Shown here: positions 36,124-45,769 of the stretch, piece after piece
How positions within the stretch are numbered: position 1 is the stretch's first letter
Layout: every line of letters starts with the position of its first letter
DNA from: an uncultured Granulosicoccaceae bacterium
GTDB lineage: Bacteria > Pseudomonadota > Gammaproteobacteria > Granulosicoccales > Granulosicoccaceae
Direction: 5' to 3'
Assembly: GCA_937930305.1 (NCBI GenBank)
Contig: CALGLE010000004.1
Span: 1 to 64,000, forward strand
DNA length: 64,000 nucleotides
Translations under genes and position numbers: made by a program
The notes under the pieces: generated by a model
What the model was told of the DNA's origin: nothing
Database searches by the model: none
Seen by the model: only the letters and a program-made list of their open reading frames with translations

Positions 36124-38124
36124 CTATTTCAGCAGTTCGCGCAAACTGGCTAAGGCATCTGTGCCGGCTTGACGGTCTCGCTCTTCATTATTACTGCCTG
36201 TATCACCGATAGTCACCACATCTTCGGGTGGCATATCAGCAATAAATCGGCTGGGTTCGGTTAATGATGATTCGCCATAGCGTTGGCGGCTGCGGCAACG
36301 AGTTAGGGTGAGGGAGTGCCTAGCTCGGGTCATGCCCACGTAGGCTAATCGCCGCTCTTCTTCAATAGCCTCATCTTCAATGCTGTTTTTGTGCGGCAGC
36401 AACTCCTCTTCCATACCCACCATATAGACTTGAGGAAACTCAAGACCCTTGGCCGCATGCAGCGTTAGCATATGCACCGCGTTTAGTGGCTTGCCATCGT
36501 CTTGACGGCTGAGCATATCGTGCAGCGACAACCGGTTAACCACTTCATTTAGTGAACGATCTTTTTGATCCTCGTCCACCAATAGCCGCTCCATCCACTC
36601 GAGTAATTCATCCATGCTAGCCAACATTTTTTCTGCGTGCTTGGGTGTATCGGCGCTGCTCTCTAGCCAATCGCGATAGTTGATGTCATCAAATACCCCC
36701 TTTACCACGTCAAGCGCATCCCCTCGTGTGGCGTTATCGCCTTGCAAGGTTATCCAATTAACAAAGGACTGAACTCGTGCCAACGGTTTGCCACTGAGCA
36801 CAGTTTCTAAGCCCATCTCGTGAGCTGCGGCAAATAAGCTGGTGTTGCGACCACGTGCGTATTCTCCCAGCTTCACCATGGTGTTGGGCCCGATTTCACG
36901 TCGAGGTGTGTTCACCACGCGTATAAAAGCGGTGTCGTCATCGGGGTTAACCAATAACTTCAGATAAGCCAGCATGTCCTTAACTTCCGCTTTATCAAAA
37001 AACGAACTGCCACCCGAGATTTGGTAAGGGATATTTTTCTCTCGCAACGCTTTTTCAAAGTGCCGGGATTGAAAATTGCTGCGGTACAAAATGGCGAAGT
37101 CAGAAAACGCACATTGTTTTTGATACTGGCGCATTAAAATTTGGCCAGACACCCAGTCTGCTTCGTCTAAGCCGTGTCGGCACACGCTTACACAAATCTC
37201 ATCACCGATGCCCAAATCACTCCAAAGCTTCTTTTCGAATAAATGCGGGTTATGGCTGATAACCGCATTGGCCACACGAAGAATGCGTTGACTTGATCGG
37301 TAGTTTTGTTCCAGTTTAATCACGCGCAAATTCGGGTAATCGTCTTTCAGAGTAATTAAGCCGTCGGGTCTTGCACCGCGCCAGGAGTAAATAGATTGAT
37401 CGTCATCGCCTACCACCGTTAATGCGCCAAATTTATCCATTAATAAGCGCATCAATGCGTATTGAGCCTCGTTCGTGTCTTGGTATTCGTCCACTAATAA
37501 ATGTCGCACGCGACCTTGCCAGCGATCCCGCTGTTCTTCGTCTTGAGTGAGTACCTGCACCGGCAAATTAATCAAATCGTCAAAATCTACCGAATTGCAC
37601 GAACGTAACCATTGTTCGTAATCACGAAAAAGTAATGCCGCCGAGGTGGCCTGGTCGCAACTAGCGGACGCTAAGGCTTGTTTAGGATTTATGAAACCGC
37701 TTTTCCAAGTCGAGATCATGTTTTGAGCGGTGCGCTCTTCCAATGGCGAATTTTGTTCGCGTATGAGCTCTTTTAAAATAGCGAGGGCATCACTTTGATC
37801 TAAAATAGTGAAGCCTTTGCGAAGTCCTGCAGGTTCTGGGCTTTCCCGAAGAATATTTAAACCCAGCCGATGAAAAGTGGATACCGACAAATGCCGCACC
37901 AAATCTTTACCCAATTTCTTGGTTAAGCGCTCTTTCATTTCTTGCGCCGCCTTATTGGTGAAGGTGACAGCGATGATGGAGCGAGGTTGATACTGCTTAT
38001 GATTAATTAGGTAGGCAATTTTTTCCGTGATTACACCGGTTTTTCCACTACCCGCCCCAGCTAGCACAAGCAACGGGGTATCGGTGTGTTTAACGGCGGC
38101 GAGTTGTTGAGGGTTCAGTGCCAT
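36124..38124 (-). CDS. rep: ATP-dependent DNA helicase Rep
   Basis: Superfamily 1 3'-5' helicase that clears proteins ahead of replication forks. Motif I VLAGAGSGKTGVITEKIAYLI near residue 20, IIAVTFTNKAAQEMKERL, the Walker B region LLVDEYQDTNEAQY, VVGDDDQSIYSWRGA, and motif VI YVGMTRARHSLTL are intact. Length 666 and the start LNPQQLAAVKH favour Rep over UvrD. It is followed after 82 bases by the Lon gene on the same strand. Confidence 0.95.
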   Translation of the reverse strand: MALNPQQLAAVKHTDTPLLVLAGAGSGKTGVITEKIAYLINHKQYQPRSIIAVTFTNKAAQEMKERLTKKLGKDLVRHLSVSTFHRLGLNILRESPEPAGLRKGFTILDQSDALAILKELIREQNSPLEERTAQNMISTWKSGFINPKQALASASCDQATSAALLFRDYEQWLRSCNSVDFDDLINLPVQVLTQDEEQRDRWQGRVRHLLVDEYQDTNEAQYALMRLLMDKFGALTVVGDDDQSIYSWRGARPDGLITLKDDYPNLRVIKLEQNYRSSQRILRVANAVISHNPHLFEKKLWSDLGIGDEICVSVCRHGLDEADWVSGQILMRQYQKQCAFSDFAILYRSNFQSRHFEKALREKNIPYQISGGSSFFDKAEVKDMLAYLKLLVNPDDDTAFIRVVNTPRREIGPNTMVKLGEYARGRNTSLFAAAHEMGLETVLSGKPLARVQSFVNWITLQGDNATRGDALDVVKGVFDDINYRDWLESSADTPKHAEKMLASMDELLEWMERLLVDEDQKDRSLNEVVNRLSLHDMLSRQDDGKPLNAVHMLTLHAAKGLEFPQVYMVGMEEELLPHKNSIEDEAIEEERRLAYVGMTRARHSLTLTRCRSRQRYGESSLTEPSRFIADMPPEDVVTIGDTGSNNEERDRQAGTDALASLRELLK

Positions 38125-38171
38125 GACTGGGTTGTGCTGAATCGGAAGCTCAGTCTAGCCGAGCACAGGCT

Positions 38172-38200
38172 TTGGGTTCCGTCTCCCAACGCCGTATACT
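38172..38200 (+). promoter_or_regulatory. Possible promoter giving a leaderless phosphatase mRNA
   Basis: TTGGGT (38172-38177) and TATACT (38195-38200) are 17 bases apart. The expected start is 38206-38208, coinciding with the ATG at 38208, which lacks a ribosome site. This suggests a leaderless transcript, though a promoter further upstream is not excluded. Confidence 0.45.
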
Positions 38201-38207
38201 TGTGAGC

Positions 38208-39035
38208 ATGAATAGCATTGACAATAGCCTCGCCAAAGACGCGGCAAATGCAGCTGCTGATGCTGCAGAAGCCGTCATAAAATCCTACCAATTGAACAAT
38301 GATTGGACAATTTCTTATAAGTCTGATGATTCCCCAGTCACTGAGGTGGATGTGGCCTGTGAGAAGGCGATTCAGGACGTCTTAGTGAAGACGTTTCCGA
38401 ATGTGGCCTTCTATGGCGAAGAAACGGGTAGGCATGATGCACACTCAGGTGACAGCGATGCCGTTTGGCTTATCGATCCCATCGATGGCACGAAAAGTTT
38501 TATTCGCCAGATGCGATACTATTCCACGCAAATCGCACTGGAAACTGATGGAGAATTGGTGCTCGGCGTATCTAATGCACCCGCTTACGGAGAACGTTTA
38601 GTGGCTGTGGCTGATTCATCGGCAACGCCAACCCTGAGTGGAACTCACGAACCGGGCGTGTGGCTTAATGGTCAGCCGGTGCAGGTTCGACCCATCACCG
38701 AGCTCAGTGAGGCGTTTTTATCCACCGGAAATCTCACACGGCTGGCGAGAAACTCCCATCGTTGGCAAGCCTTGGCCGACATCGTTCAAAGTGTTCGACG
38801 CGTGCGGGGCTATGGGGATTTTTGTCACTACCACCAGCTCTGTGCAGGTCAAACCGATTTAATCATTGAATCAGACGTGAACATCCTTGATATTGCAGCG
38901 CTCACCGTGGGCGTTCGAGCTGCCGGAGGCGTGATCACCGATCTTGAGGGTGGAGCAATCAATCAGCACACCACATCCGTTCTGGCGGCCGCAACCCAGC
39001 AGTTACATACCGAAGTTCTAGAGCGGTTTAACTGA
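38208..39035 (+). CDS. Inositol-monophosphatase family phosphatase (HisN-like)
   Basis: Mg-dependent phosphatase. NVAFYGEETG supplies the first metal-binding Glu, WLIDPIDGTKSFIRQ the DPIDGT metal site near residue 90, and VNILDIAALTVGVRAAGGVITDLEGG the third metal Asp. The DPIDGTKSF form with STQIAL resembles HisN-type histidinol-phosphate phosphatases more than CysQ, which typically has VDPLDGTKEF; substrate unproven. ATG 38208 is preferred to the longer frame at 38172, which overlaps the promoter. The cyclase gene follows after eight bases. Confidence 0.85.
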   Translation: MNSIDNSLAKDAANAAADAAEAVIKSYQLNNDWTISYKSDDSPVTEVDVACEKAIQDVLVKTFPNVAFYGEETGRHDAHSGDSDAVWLIDPIDGTKSFIRQMRYYSTQIALETDGELVLGVSNAPAYGERLVAVADSSATPTLSGTHEPGVWLNGQPVQVRPITELSEAFLSTGNLTRLARNSHRWQALADIVQSVRRVRGYGDFCHYHQLCAGQTDLIIESDVNILDIAALTVGVRAAGGVITDLEGGAINQHTTSVLAAATQQLHTEVLERFN

Positions 39036-39043
39036 GTCCATTC

Positions 39044-40324
39044 ATGCGAATTCCCTATTACAACCCAGGCAGACGCAGCGTTACATTCGCGTTGGTTTTG
39101 TTGCTGGCTCTGGTGCTGCTGGTTTTTACCGGTTTGGGCGTATTTCGTTTGTATTTTGATTTTGATTGGACGGCTGGAGCACAAGATTCAGGGCAAGTTT
39201 TTTCCTTAGGGATTCGAGGTGGTAATTCCTTCAACCTATTTGCATCTGATGATTTAGGTTACGTATTCTGGGTAACCCTATTGCTGCTGGTGCTACTTTG
39301 CTGTTTGATGCCCGCGTTCCGTTTAATTGGTGGCTCGCTCATTGCCATAGCTTGCGCTGCTGGCATTGTGGCTTTGTACTGGCGTGATAGTGCTTCTGTA
39401 CCTCATGTGCCGTTAGAGTTTCAATTGCTCACCGTTGGGCTGTTGTATGCGGTGTATGTGTTAATGATGTACTTCGCTGAGGTACGAGATCGCAAGCAAT
39501 TCACTCAATTGCTTAGCCAGTATGTTCCGCCCGAACTGGCATCAGCTTACAGTCGTGACCCAGACAGTTTGGGTCTCGCTGGTGAGGAGCGAGAACTGAG
39601 CGTGATGTTCTGCGATGTGGTTGGGTTTTCAACCGTTGTGGAGCAACTGGAACCTGCACGAGTAGCGGATTGGCTAAATGGTTTTTTTAATTTAGTCAGC
39701 CGCATTGTGGTGCGTCATGAGGGCACCATAGACAAATACATGGGCGACAGCGTAATGGCTGTGTGGGGTGCGCCGAAACTATCAAAAACTCACGCTTACG
39801 ATTCATTGCAAGCCGCGTTCGACATTTGCCAGGAATTGGCTGTTTTAAATAAACAGTTTGCGGAGCAAGATCTACCGCCTATGCGCATCGGAATTGGTGT
39901 TAGTACAGGCTTGGCAACAGTGGGTACCTTTGGCTCTGAATACCGTATGGATTACACCGTTATTGGCGATTCGGTTAACGTCGCCAGACGCTTAGAAGAA
40001 CAGACTCGCAAGTACCATGTACCAGTCATCGTCTCTGATAAAACCGCCGACGCTTTACCCGACATGATTTTTCGTGAGTTGGATACGGTAGTGGTTAAAG
40101 GCCGAACACAATCGGTCACCATGTTTCAGCCGATGGGCTTAAAGTCTCGCGCTGATGAAACGTTACTTGAGAACCTGGAATTACACCGTCAAGCGATGGC
40201 GGCGAGTAAAGCGCGTGATTGGCCATTGGCCAAAAAATTATTCGGTGAATTACAGGTGTCGTGGGGGCCAAACGATATGTACGCGTTGTACATCAGAGGC
40301 ATTGAGTCGCAAATGGAGTCTTAG
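39044..40324 (+). CDS. Membrane-bound class III adenylate cyclase
   Basis: Produces cAMP from ATP. The N-terminal ~150 residues carry about four membrane helices (FALVLLLALVLLVFTGLGVF; VFWVTLLLLVLLCCLMPAF; further two). A linker DRKQFTQLLSQYVPPELA leads to the cyclase domain: metal Asp in SVMFCDVVGFST and in DKYMGDSVMAVWG (the Lys here binds adenine), Thr in DYTVIGDSVN, then NVARRLE with transition-state Asn and Arg. The Lys/Thr pair is that of class IIIb enzymes such as Anabaena CyaB1, so ATP rather than GTP is expected. The C-terminal ~60 residues are helical. Its stop overlaps the convergent bpt stop by four bases. Confidence 0.9.
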   Translation: MRIPYYNPGRRSVTFALVLLLALVLLVFTGLGVFRLYFDFDWTAGAQDSGQVFSLGIRGGNSFNLFASDDLGYVFWVTLLLLVLLCCLMPAFRLIGGSLIAIACAAGIVALYWRDSASVPHVPLEFQLLTVGLLYAVYVLMMYFAEVRDRKQFTQLLSQYVPPELASAYSRDPDSLGLAGEERELSVMFCDVVGFSTVVEQLEPARVADWLNGFFNLVSRIVVRHEGTIDKYMGDSVMAVWGAPKLSKTHAYDSLQAAFDICQELAVLNKQFAEQDLPPMRIGIGVSTGLATVGTFGSEYRMDYTVIGDSVNVARRLEEQTRKYHVPVIVSDKTADALPDMIFRELDTVVVKGRTQSVTMFQPMGLKSRADETLLENLELHRQAMAASKARDWPLAKKLFGELQVSWGPNDMYALYIRGIESQMES

Positions 40325-41070
40325 GCTACGCGTGCACCAGGGCGCTTTTTCTTCGCATCGACGCTGGAATCAATTCGCTCCCAAGCCTGCCCGTTGAAGT
40401 GCTCCTGCGGGCAGTAATCGGTTTTGTATTCCATTTTGCGGCAATCGTTCACCCAGTAACCCATGTACAAATAGGGAAGGGACATCAAGTTGCACAGATC
40501 CACTTGCTGCAAGATGCAAAAACGGCCCAAAGCGCGACGGCTTATAGCCGGATCAAAAAATGTGTAGACCGCTGATAAGCCATCGGTGGTGGAATCGGTA
40601 ACCGCGACGGCCAGGAGTTCACCATCCAGCCGCACGTCAACGAATAAGGTTTCGCCCCAGGGGTTCAGTAGGAATCGCTCGAAGTCTTCCGGTGACGGGT
40701 TGTCCATGCCGCCGTCCGTGTGTCGCTCTCCCAGGTAGCGTTTGTACAACCCAAAATATTCGTCACTGAATTGTGCTGGCCGAAAATCGACCACTAAGTC
40801 TGAATTTTTTTTCAGGTTGCGCTTATCCGTTCGCCTAGGCGCAAAATCTTTGCACACAACTCGGACCGGTACGCAGGCATCGCATTGTGGGCAGCCAGGG
40901 CGGTAGACGAATTCGCCGGAGCGCCTGAAACCGCGCTGTATGAGCTGGTTATAAACCGCCCGGGGCTCAGGGTGGTGGGGATCTGCGTAGATATTGACCG
41001 CCTGGCGACTGGCCAGATAACTGCAGTCGCTGACCGATCCTTGGTAGAGTTTGATACGTTGCTGTGCCAT
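40321..41070 (-). CDS. bpt: Aspartate/glutamate leucyltransferase (Bpt/Ate family)
   Basis: Transfers leucine from Leu-tRNA to N-terminal Asp or Glu, marking proteins for ClpS/ClpAP degradation. Family features: CSYLASRQAVNIYADP, RGFRRSGEFVYRPGCPQCDACVPVRV, RYLGERHTDGGMDNP and YWVNDCRKMEYKTDYCPQEHF. MAQQRIKLYQG at 41070 is the natural start (249 residues); the frame up to 41154 adds 28 unrelated residues. clpS and clpA are not in the window. Confidence 0.95.
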   Translation of the reverse strand: MAQQRIKLYQGSVSDCSYLASRQAVNIYADPHHPEPRAVYNQLIQRGFRRSGEFVYRPGCPQCDACVPVRVVCKDFAPRRTDKRNLKKNSDLVVDFRPAQFSDEYFGLYKRYLGERHTDGGMDNPSPEDFERFLLNPWGETLFVDVRLDGELLAVAVTDSTTDGLSAVYTFFDPAISRRALGRFCILQQVDLCNLMSLPYLYMGYWVNDCRKMEYKTDYCPQEHFNGQAWERIDSSVDAKKKRPGARVA

Positions 41071-41265
41071 GGTTCTAGTTAAGAGTAGCAAACCAGCGCC
41101 TAATCTGAACCACTGGGCCAAGTGGTTCGCCTCAAATGTGATCCAATCCAACACTCTTTACATTTAGACAAATTTGGTAGTGCTAAACTTCTGTCCACAA
41201 ATTAGTGGGTACGCGATCGGTGGATGACCGCGAATCGCTAAAATTATAAGAAGAGAGACACCATT

Positions 41266-41730
41266 TTGCAGAAACAAGGCAGACAATTCGCGAACGCCCC
41301 ATCACTGTGGCAATTTAGCACCGTTGTTCGCCAGTTCGCTTTACCAACATGGTCGCGCGGAATAGCCGAGGCAGCAATGTTTTCTGGGGTATTCATTGCA
41401 GCCAGTAAAGTTAGCTTACAAATGCCCTACAGCGAAATGTTCGCGCCCTTGGTGGTGATCGTCTCGTTAATGCTACTCACCATGATCGCCAGCGGTGTTT
41501 TCCGCCCAGAGATCACCAACTGCATCATCAATCTTTACGTACATTCAGCCTATGGATTTATGCTTGCGGCGGTTCTTTTGTTGCCCACCATATTGCTTTT
41601 CTTGCCGCAGCTGCTCGATCCACGATTCATCTTCTTCTTTTTGTTTTTCGCTTTTTTCGTAACGGGCGCTTTGCGGCCGGTGATCAGCGGAACCGACTTC
41701 ATGGACGGCGGTGGTCGCCGGGTCAACTGA
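41266..41730 (+). CDS. Short four-helix membrane protein, possibly the N-terminal part of a sugar transferase
   Basis: 154 residues with four hydrophobic segments (WSRGIAEAAMFSGVFIAAS; FAPLVVIVSLMLLTMIASGVF; GFMLAAVLLLPTILLFL; FIFFFLFFAFFVTGALRPV). The order of helices and the motif SGVFRPEITN look like the membrane N-terminus of bacterial sugar transferases of the XrtA/EpsB type, but the cytoplasmic domains are missing and the gene stops ten bases before sbcB. It could be a genuine short protein or the remnant of a longer one. TTG 41266 is the start, with a purine-rich AAGAAGAGAGA upstream. Confidence 0.65.
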   Translation: MQKQGRQFANAPSLWQFSTVVRQFALPTWSRGIAEAAMFSGVFIAASKVSLQMPYSEMFAPLVVIVSLMLLTMIASGVFRPEITNCIINLYVHSAYGFMLAAVLLLPTILLFLPQLLDPRFIFFFLFFAFFVTGALRPVISGTDFMDGGGRRVN

Positions 41731-41739
41731 TAGACCGCA

Positions 41740-43206
41740 TCAGCTGATGTAAGTCTCGACTTCACGTCGCCAACTCTCAAGACTACTTTTCAGCGCGCCT
41801 TGGTCGTCCGGCCATAGGTTAGCGCTCTCACACATGGCTTGATCAAAGGCTTTGAAGGTGCGCCACGGCATATCACCCTGGTCATTGAGTCGCTCTTCGC
41901 AATCTAAAAACCACGCGACACGTTCCTCTGGGCTTAAGGTGTTTCCCGCAAATCTAGCCCGATAATTGGTGAGTAATTGTTGTAAACGTGCGTCGTCAAA
42001 ATACCCTTCGCTCTCTGCAAAGCCGATGAGTTGTTCAGCTCGAAGCTTGGTAATTTTTGTGGCTTTTTGGCGATCGGATTCACTCAAGAAACCTCCACTG
42101 TATAAGCTCGCCTCTGGGCATCGAGCAATGGCTTGATTGCGCCTTTCTGTGTGCTCATCATCCTGATGAATTAGAGCTTCACTGATGATGTCAATTTGTT
42201 CCTGATCAAGCGTAGAGACCCGCTGCGCGCGAGCCAGTTCAGCGCTCCGGTCTAGACCAATACGCTCTGCATCCTGCTCGCTGAGAGTGGCAATCGGGGC
42301 TACCATCGGGCAACGATTGATGTGAATGGTACGTAGGTGCAAGCGCTGTTCAGAACTTAAGTCTTTACCGAATACACGTTGCCGAATTTGATTTGCGTCC
42401 AGTCCGATCAGTGCTTCCGGATCGGTGCGCATATCCAACACAATGACGCCATTGGTATTGCTCGGGTGGCGCAGTAAAGGAACCACGATGGAGGTGTGAT
42501 AACGATCCATGGGGACCATGCCAGAGATGTGCAGTAGAGGCTTTTTGGTCTGCCAATTGAGTAGCCCCGCGACGGTTTGTTTTAGGCGCAGCGTTAACGC
42601 AAAATCAAATAACTTGGGCTGGGTTTTGCGAATTAAAGCGGCAACCGCAATGGTGGCGTGAACATCAGACAAGGCATCGTGGGCTTGCTCGTGTGAAAGC
42701 CCATTCGCTGCGGTTAAATTCTCTAGCTTGTTGTTGGGCATACCCTGTTCATCCACCGGCCATTCCATGCCATCGGGTCGTAAGGCTCTCGTCAGGCGCA
42801 CAACATCCAATAGATCCCAACGTGAATTGCCATCATGCCATTCGTGTCGGTATGGGTCTCGGAACGTTCTGAAAAGCCCATGGCGAGTCACTTCATCGTC
42901 AAATCGAATGCTGTTGTAACCCACAGAGCAAGTGCCTTTAGCGCCCAGCAGTTGCACGAGCTCTCGCATAAAGTCGGGTTCAGCCAAGCCATTGCGATTG
43001 ACAAACTCAGGTTGTAATCGGGTGACTAAGCAGGCACCTGGGTCGGGTAGGTAGTCCGGTGGCAATTGGCAATACAACATGTCGGGTGTACCAATCACAT
43101 TCAGCTCGGCATCGGTGCGAATGCCTGCAAACTGGGCGGGTCTGTCCCACTGAGGTGAGATGCCCCAGGTTTCATAATCGAACCAATAAAAAGTGTCAGG
43201 ACTCAT
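41740..43206 (-). CDS. sbcB: Exodeoxyribonuclease I
   Basis: 3'-5' single-strand DNA exonuclease in recombination and mismatch repair. The DEDDh exonuclease domain starts FYWFDYETWGISPQWDRPAQFAGIRTD (Asp and Glu near residues 9-11); VGYNSIRFDDEV and AHDALSDVHATIAVA supply the other acidic residues. SH3-like and helical C-terminal domains complete 488 residues, the usual length. ybfF lies 23 bases upstream on the same strand. Confidence 0.95.
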   Translation of the reverse strand: MSPDTFYWFDYETWGISPQWDRPAQFAGIRTDAELNVIGTPDMLYCQLPPDYLPDPGACLVTRLQPEFVNRNGLAEPDFMRELVQLLGAKGTCSVGYNSIRFDDEVTRHGLFRTFRDPYRHEWHDGNSRWDLLDVVRLTRALRPDGMEWPVDEQGMPNNKLENLTAANGLSHEQAHDALSDVHATIAVAALIRKTQPKLFDFALTLRLKQTVAGLLNWQTKKPLLHISGMVPMDRYHTSIVVPLLRHPSNTNGVIVLDMRTDPEALIGLDANQIRQRVFGKDLSSEQRLHLRTIHINRCPMVAPIATLSEQDAERIGLDRSAELARAQRVSTLDQEQIDIISEALIHQDDEHTERRNQAIARCPEASLYSGGFLSESDRQKATKITKLRAEQLIGFAESEGYFDDARLQQLLTNYRARFAGNTLSPEERVAWFLDCEERLNDQGDMPWRTFKAFDQAMCESANLWPDDQGALKSSLESWRREVETYIS

Positions 43207-43229
43207 CAGATACTATTGACCCTGTGAGG

Positions 43230-44033
43230 TTATGAGCGGGCTAGAAATCGTTGTACCAAGGCTTGAAATGCAGCCGGTTTTTCCGCGTGTAACCAGTGAC
43301 CTGCACCTTGTAAAATTTTAAATTCTGGCACGGCGAAGGCTGCACGAATCGCCGCTTCATCTTGTGCCTCGATATAGTCACTGAGTTCACCTTTTATAAA
43401 TAGGGTAGGGCATTGCACGCGGTGAGGTAGTGCCGGGCTCAATGCCAGCGCTGAGTATTGTCGTTCCAACTCCGTCGCGTCGAATCGCCATTGCCATTGG
43501 CCGTGAGAATTTTGTCGTAAGCTTTTTAACAGAAAAGCTCGCACGCCTGCTTCAGCGATATGCTCCGCCATCAGTGCATCGGCAGCACGACGATGGGTGT
43601 TTGCATTCAGGGGCACAGAATTGATGGCGGCGAAAACGTCATCGTGGTGTGGTGGGTAGTCACGCGGGGCGATATCCACAATGATGAGTTTTTCAATTTG
43701 CAGAGTGTCATCTGTTTCTGCTTGGCTGGCCAACTGCATGCTGATTTTGCCGCCTAAGGAATGGCCCAAAAGGGTCAGAGAGCTCAAATTCAGTTCCTGA
43801 AACAGGGCTTTTATCGCATTAGCCATGGATTCATGACCGTAGTTTGTGAGTCGGGACGATTGCCCATGGCCTGGCAAATCGATGGATATCACCCGGTGAT
43901 CCTGGGCCAAGGCTTGGGCTAACTGGTTCAGGTTGTCACCGCTGCCAAAGAGCCCATGCAGCAGCACAACGATGGGCCCGCTACCTCGCTCAGTGAACGC
44001 CAGAGATGTGTTGGATTTTTTTACTTGGGTCAT
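43230..44033 (-). CDS. ybfF: Alpha/beta hydrolase, YbfF-like esterase
   Basis: 267 residues. VVLLHGLFGSGDNLNQLAQAL contains the oxyanion-hole HG, LLGHSLGGKISMQLA the nucleophile Ser in GHSLGG, and ILQGAGHWLHAEKP the catalytic His; the Asp is probably in LFIKGELSDYI. Sequence and spacing match YbfF acyl esterases; natural substrate uncertain. Divergent from gshA with 62 bases between the starts. Confidence 0.88.
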   Translation of the reverse strand: MTQVKKSNTSLAFTERGSGPIVVLLHGLFGSGDNLNQLAQALAQDHRVISIDLPGHGQSSRLTNYGHESMANAIKALFQELNLSSLTLLGHSLGGKISMQLASQAETDDTLQIEKLIIVDIAPRDYPPHHDDVFAAINSVPLNANTHRRAADALMAEHIAEAGVRAFLLKSLRQNSHGQWQWRFDATELERQYSALALSPALPHRVQCPTLFIKGELSDYIEAQDEAAIRAAFAVPEFKILQGAGHWLHAEKPAAFQALVQRFLARS

Positions 44034-44095
44034 GGTCGGGATCGGAACAATCGAGTGCGATACACTTCAGATTCGAACCGTAAGATGCATTTCGC

Positions 44096-45769
44096 GTGTA
44101 TTCATCAATTTCAAAGCGTATTGATTGGTTAAGTACCCAGTGCGACGCAACCGTGTTGGCGGGGCGTCAGGTGGGGTTAGAGAAGGAATCGTTGCGGGTT
44201 GGCGAAAATGGCAAAATTAGCCAGCTTGACCACCCGTCAGTGCTGGGATCTGCGCTATGCCACACCGCCATCACGACGGACTTCTCAGAAAGCCTATTGG
44301 AGATGGTAACACCTCCTTGTGGGTCCTCTTCGGCGGCCCTGGACTACCTCACCGGTATTCATCAGTTTGTGGCGGCTCGTTTGCCGGTTGGTGAGCGCTT
44401 ATGGAACACCAGCATGCCGTGCATTGTGCAGGGTGAGCAAAGCATTCGCATTGGTGAATACGGACATGCCCACAGCGCCACGATGAAGCACGCTTATCGG
44501 CGCGGCCTAGGCCTTCGCTATGGCCGCATGATGCAAGCCATTGCAGGCATCCATTACAATTTCTCGATGCCCGATGCCTTCTGGCTACGGTGGGCAGAAT
44601 TACAAGGTTTGGATGCCAATAATGTCGATGCTCTGCGCACCGCCGGTTATTTCCACATGACACGCGGTTGGATGCGCATCGCTTGGGTGGTGCCCTATTT
44701 GTTTGGCGCATCCCCTGCCGTTTGCGAATCTTTTTTGGGCGATGAGCCAGACGATTCAGGCTTAGAGGTTCTAAAAAAACACACCCGCTATGCTCGCTAC
44801 GGAACCTCTCTGCGCATGGGCAACATTGGTTATCGCTACCGAGAAGACAGTGGGGTGGATTTAACGGTTTGTCATCGCTCCTTTGCAAGCTATATGAACG
44901 ATTTGCACGGTCACGTTACTAGCGAACACCCAGCCTATGCACAACAAGGGGTTCTAGATAAGGAAGGTAAATATCAGCAATTAAATGCGAATCGTTTGCA
45001 AATTGAAAACGAGTTCTACAGCAGCATACGCCCCAAACAAATACCCGAAGGCGATCAAATGCCGTTACTTGCCATGCGTGAACGTGGCATTCGGTACCTA
45101 GAATTACGCTCGATTGATATCAATCCCTTTGAGCCAACCGGTTTAACCACTGAACAATTGGCTTTTCTTGAAGTGCTGATGGTGTTCACTTCCTTGATGG
45201 ATCCAAGCCCACAAGATTCAGAAGCGATCGTGCGTGCCAAGCACAATATTGAAACAGTTGCGCATCGGGGCCGTGAGCCAGGCCTGCAACTGCAAGTTGC
45301 TGAGGGTGAAATTGCGTTAAAGGAATGGGGTCTTCAGTTAATCGATGCCCTGGAGCCGATTGGACAATGGTTTGATCAGCAAAATGGAACCGATGTGTAT
45401 GCCAGTAGCGTCGCGATACAGCGGCAACGATTTGAAAGTTCCGATTACACAACTTCAGCTGACGTAATAGATCAAGTGCATTCCAGCGGATCGTTCTTTC
45501 GGTTTGCGATGGATCAATCAGCTCGTCATCACCATACTTTGGTGGATAGCAAAATGGATGAAGCGTTGTGTGACACTTTAATGGTGGGTGCAGCTGAATC
45601 CATGCGGCGTCAGCGAAAACTGGAAGCGGAAACCACTGGGGATTTTGGTGACTTCCTTGCGGGTCGATTTGAACAATTAAATACTCCTATGCAGTCTCCG
45701 TTAATGGATGCGGTTGACGACCTTGAAGCGCAGTTGTTTGGAAGTTCACATCGTGTCTTCAATAGCTAA
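44096..45769 (+). CDS. gshA: Glutamate-cysteine ligase
   Basis: First enzyme of glutathione synthesis (ATP-dependent). GLEKESLRV is the family's N-terminal motif, TDFSESLLEMVTPP the metal and substrate site, and IRYLELRSIDINPFEPTG the conserved central block, typical of the gammaproteobacterial GshA type. Length 557 is a little longer than E. coli. GTG 44096 is the only start compatible with the conserved N-terminus. The last 17 bases overlap mobA. Confidence 0.95.
   Translation: MYSSISKRIDWLSTQCDATVLAGRQVGLEKESLRVGENGKISQLDHPSVLGSALCHTAITTDFSESLLEMVTPPCGSSSAALDYLTGIHQFVAARLPVGERLWNTSMPCIVQGEQSIRIGEYGHAHSATMKHAYRRGLGLRYGRMMQAIAGIHYNFSMPDAFWLRWAELQGLDANNVDALRTAGYFHMTRGWMRIAWVVPYLFGASPAVCESFLGDEPDDSGLEVLKKHTRYARYGTSLRMGNIGYRYREDSGVDLTVCHRSFASYMNDLHGHVTSEHPAYAQQGVLDKEGKYQQLNANRLQIENEFYSSIRPKQIPEGDQMPLLAMRERGIRYLELRSIDINPFEPTGLTTEQLAFLEVLMVFTSLMDPSPQDSEAIVRAKHNIETVAHRGREPGLQLQVAEGEIALKEWGLQLIDALEPIGQWFDQQNGTDVYASSVAIQRQRFESSDYTTSADVIDQVHSSGSFFRFAMDQSARHHHTLVDSKMDEALCDTLMVGAAESMRRQRKLEAETTGDFGDFLAGRFEQLNTPMQSPLMDAVDDLEAQLFGSSHRVFNS

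Noticed and set aside
44349..44888. 179-residue minus-strand frame within gshA
   Set aside because: It has no recognisable motif and lies wholly inside a well-conserved gene on the other strand.
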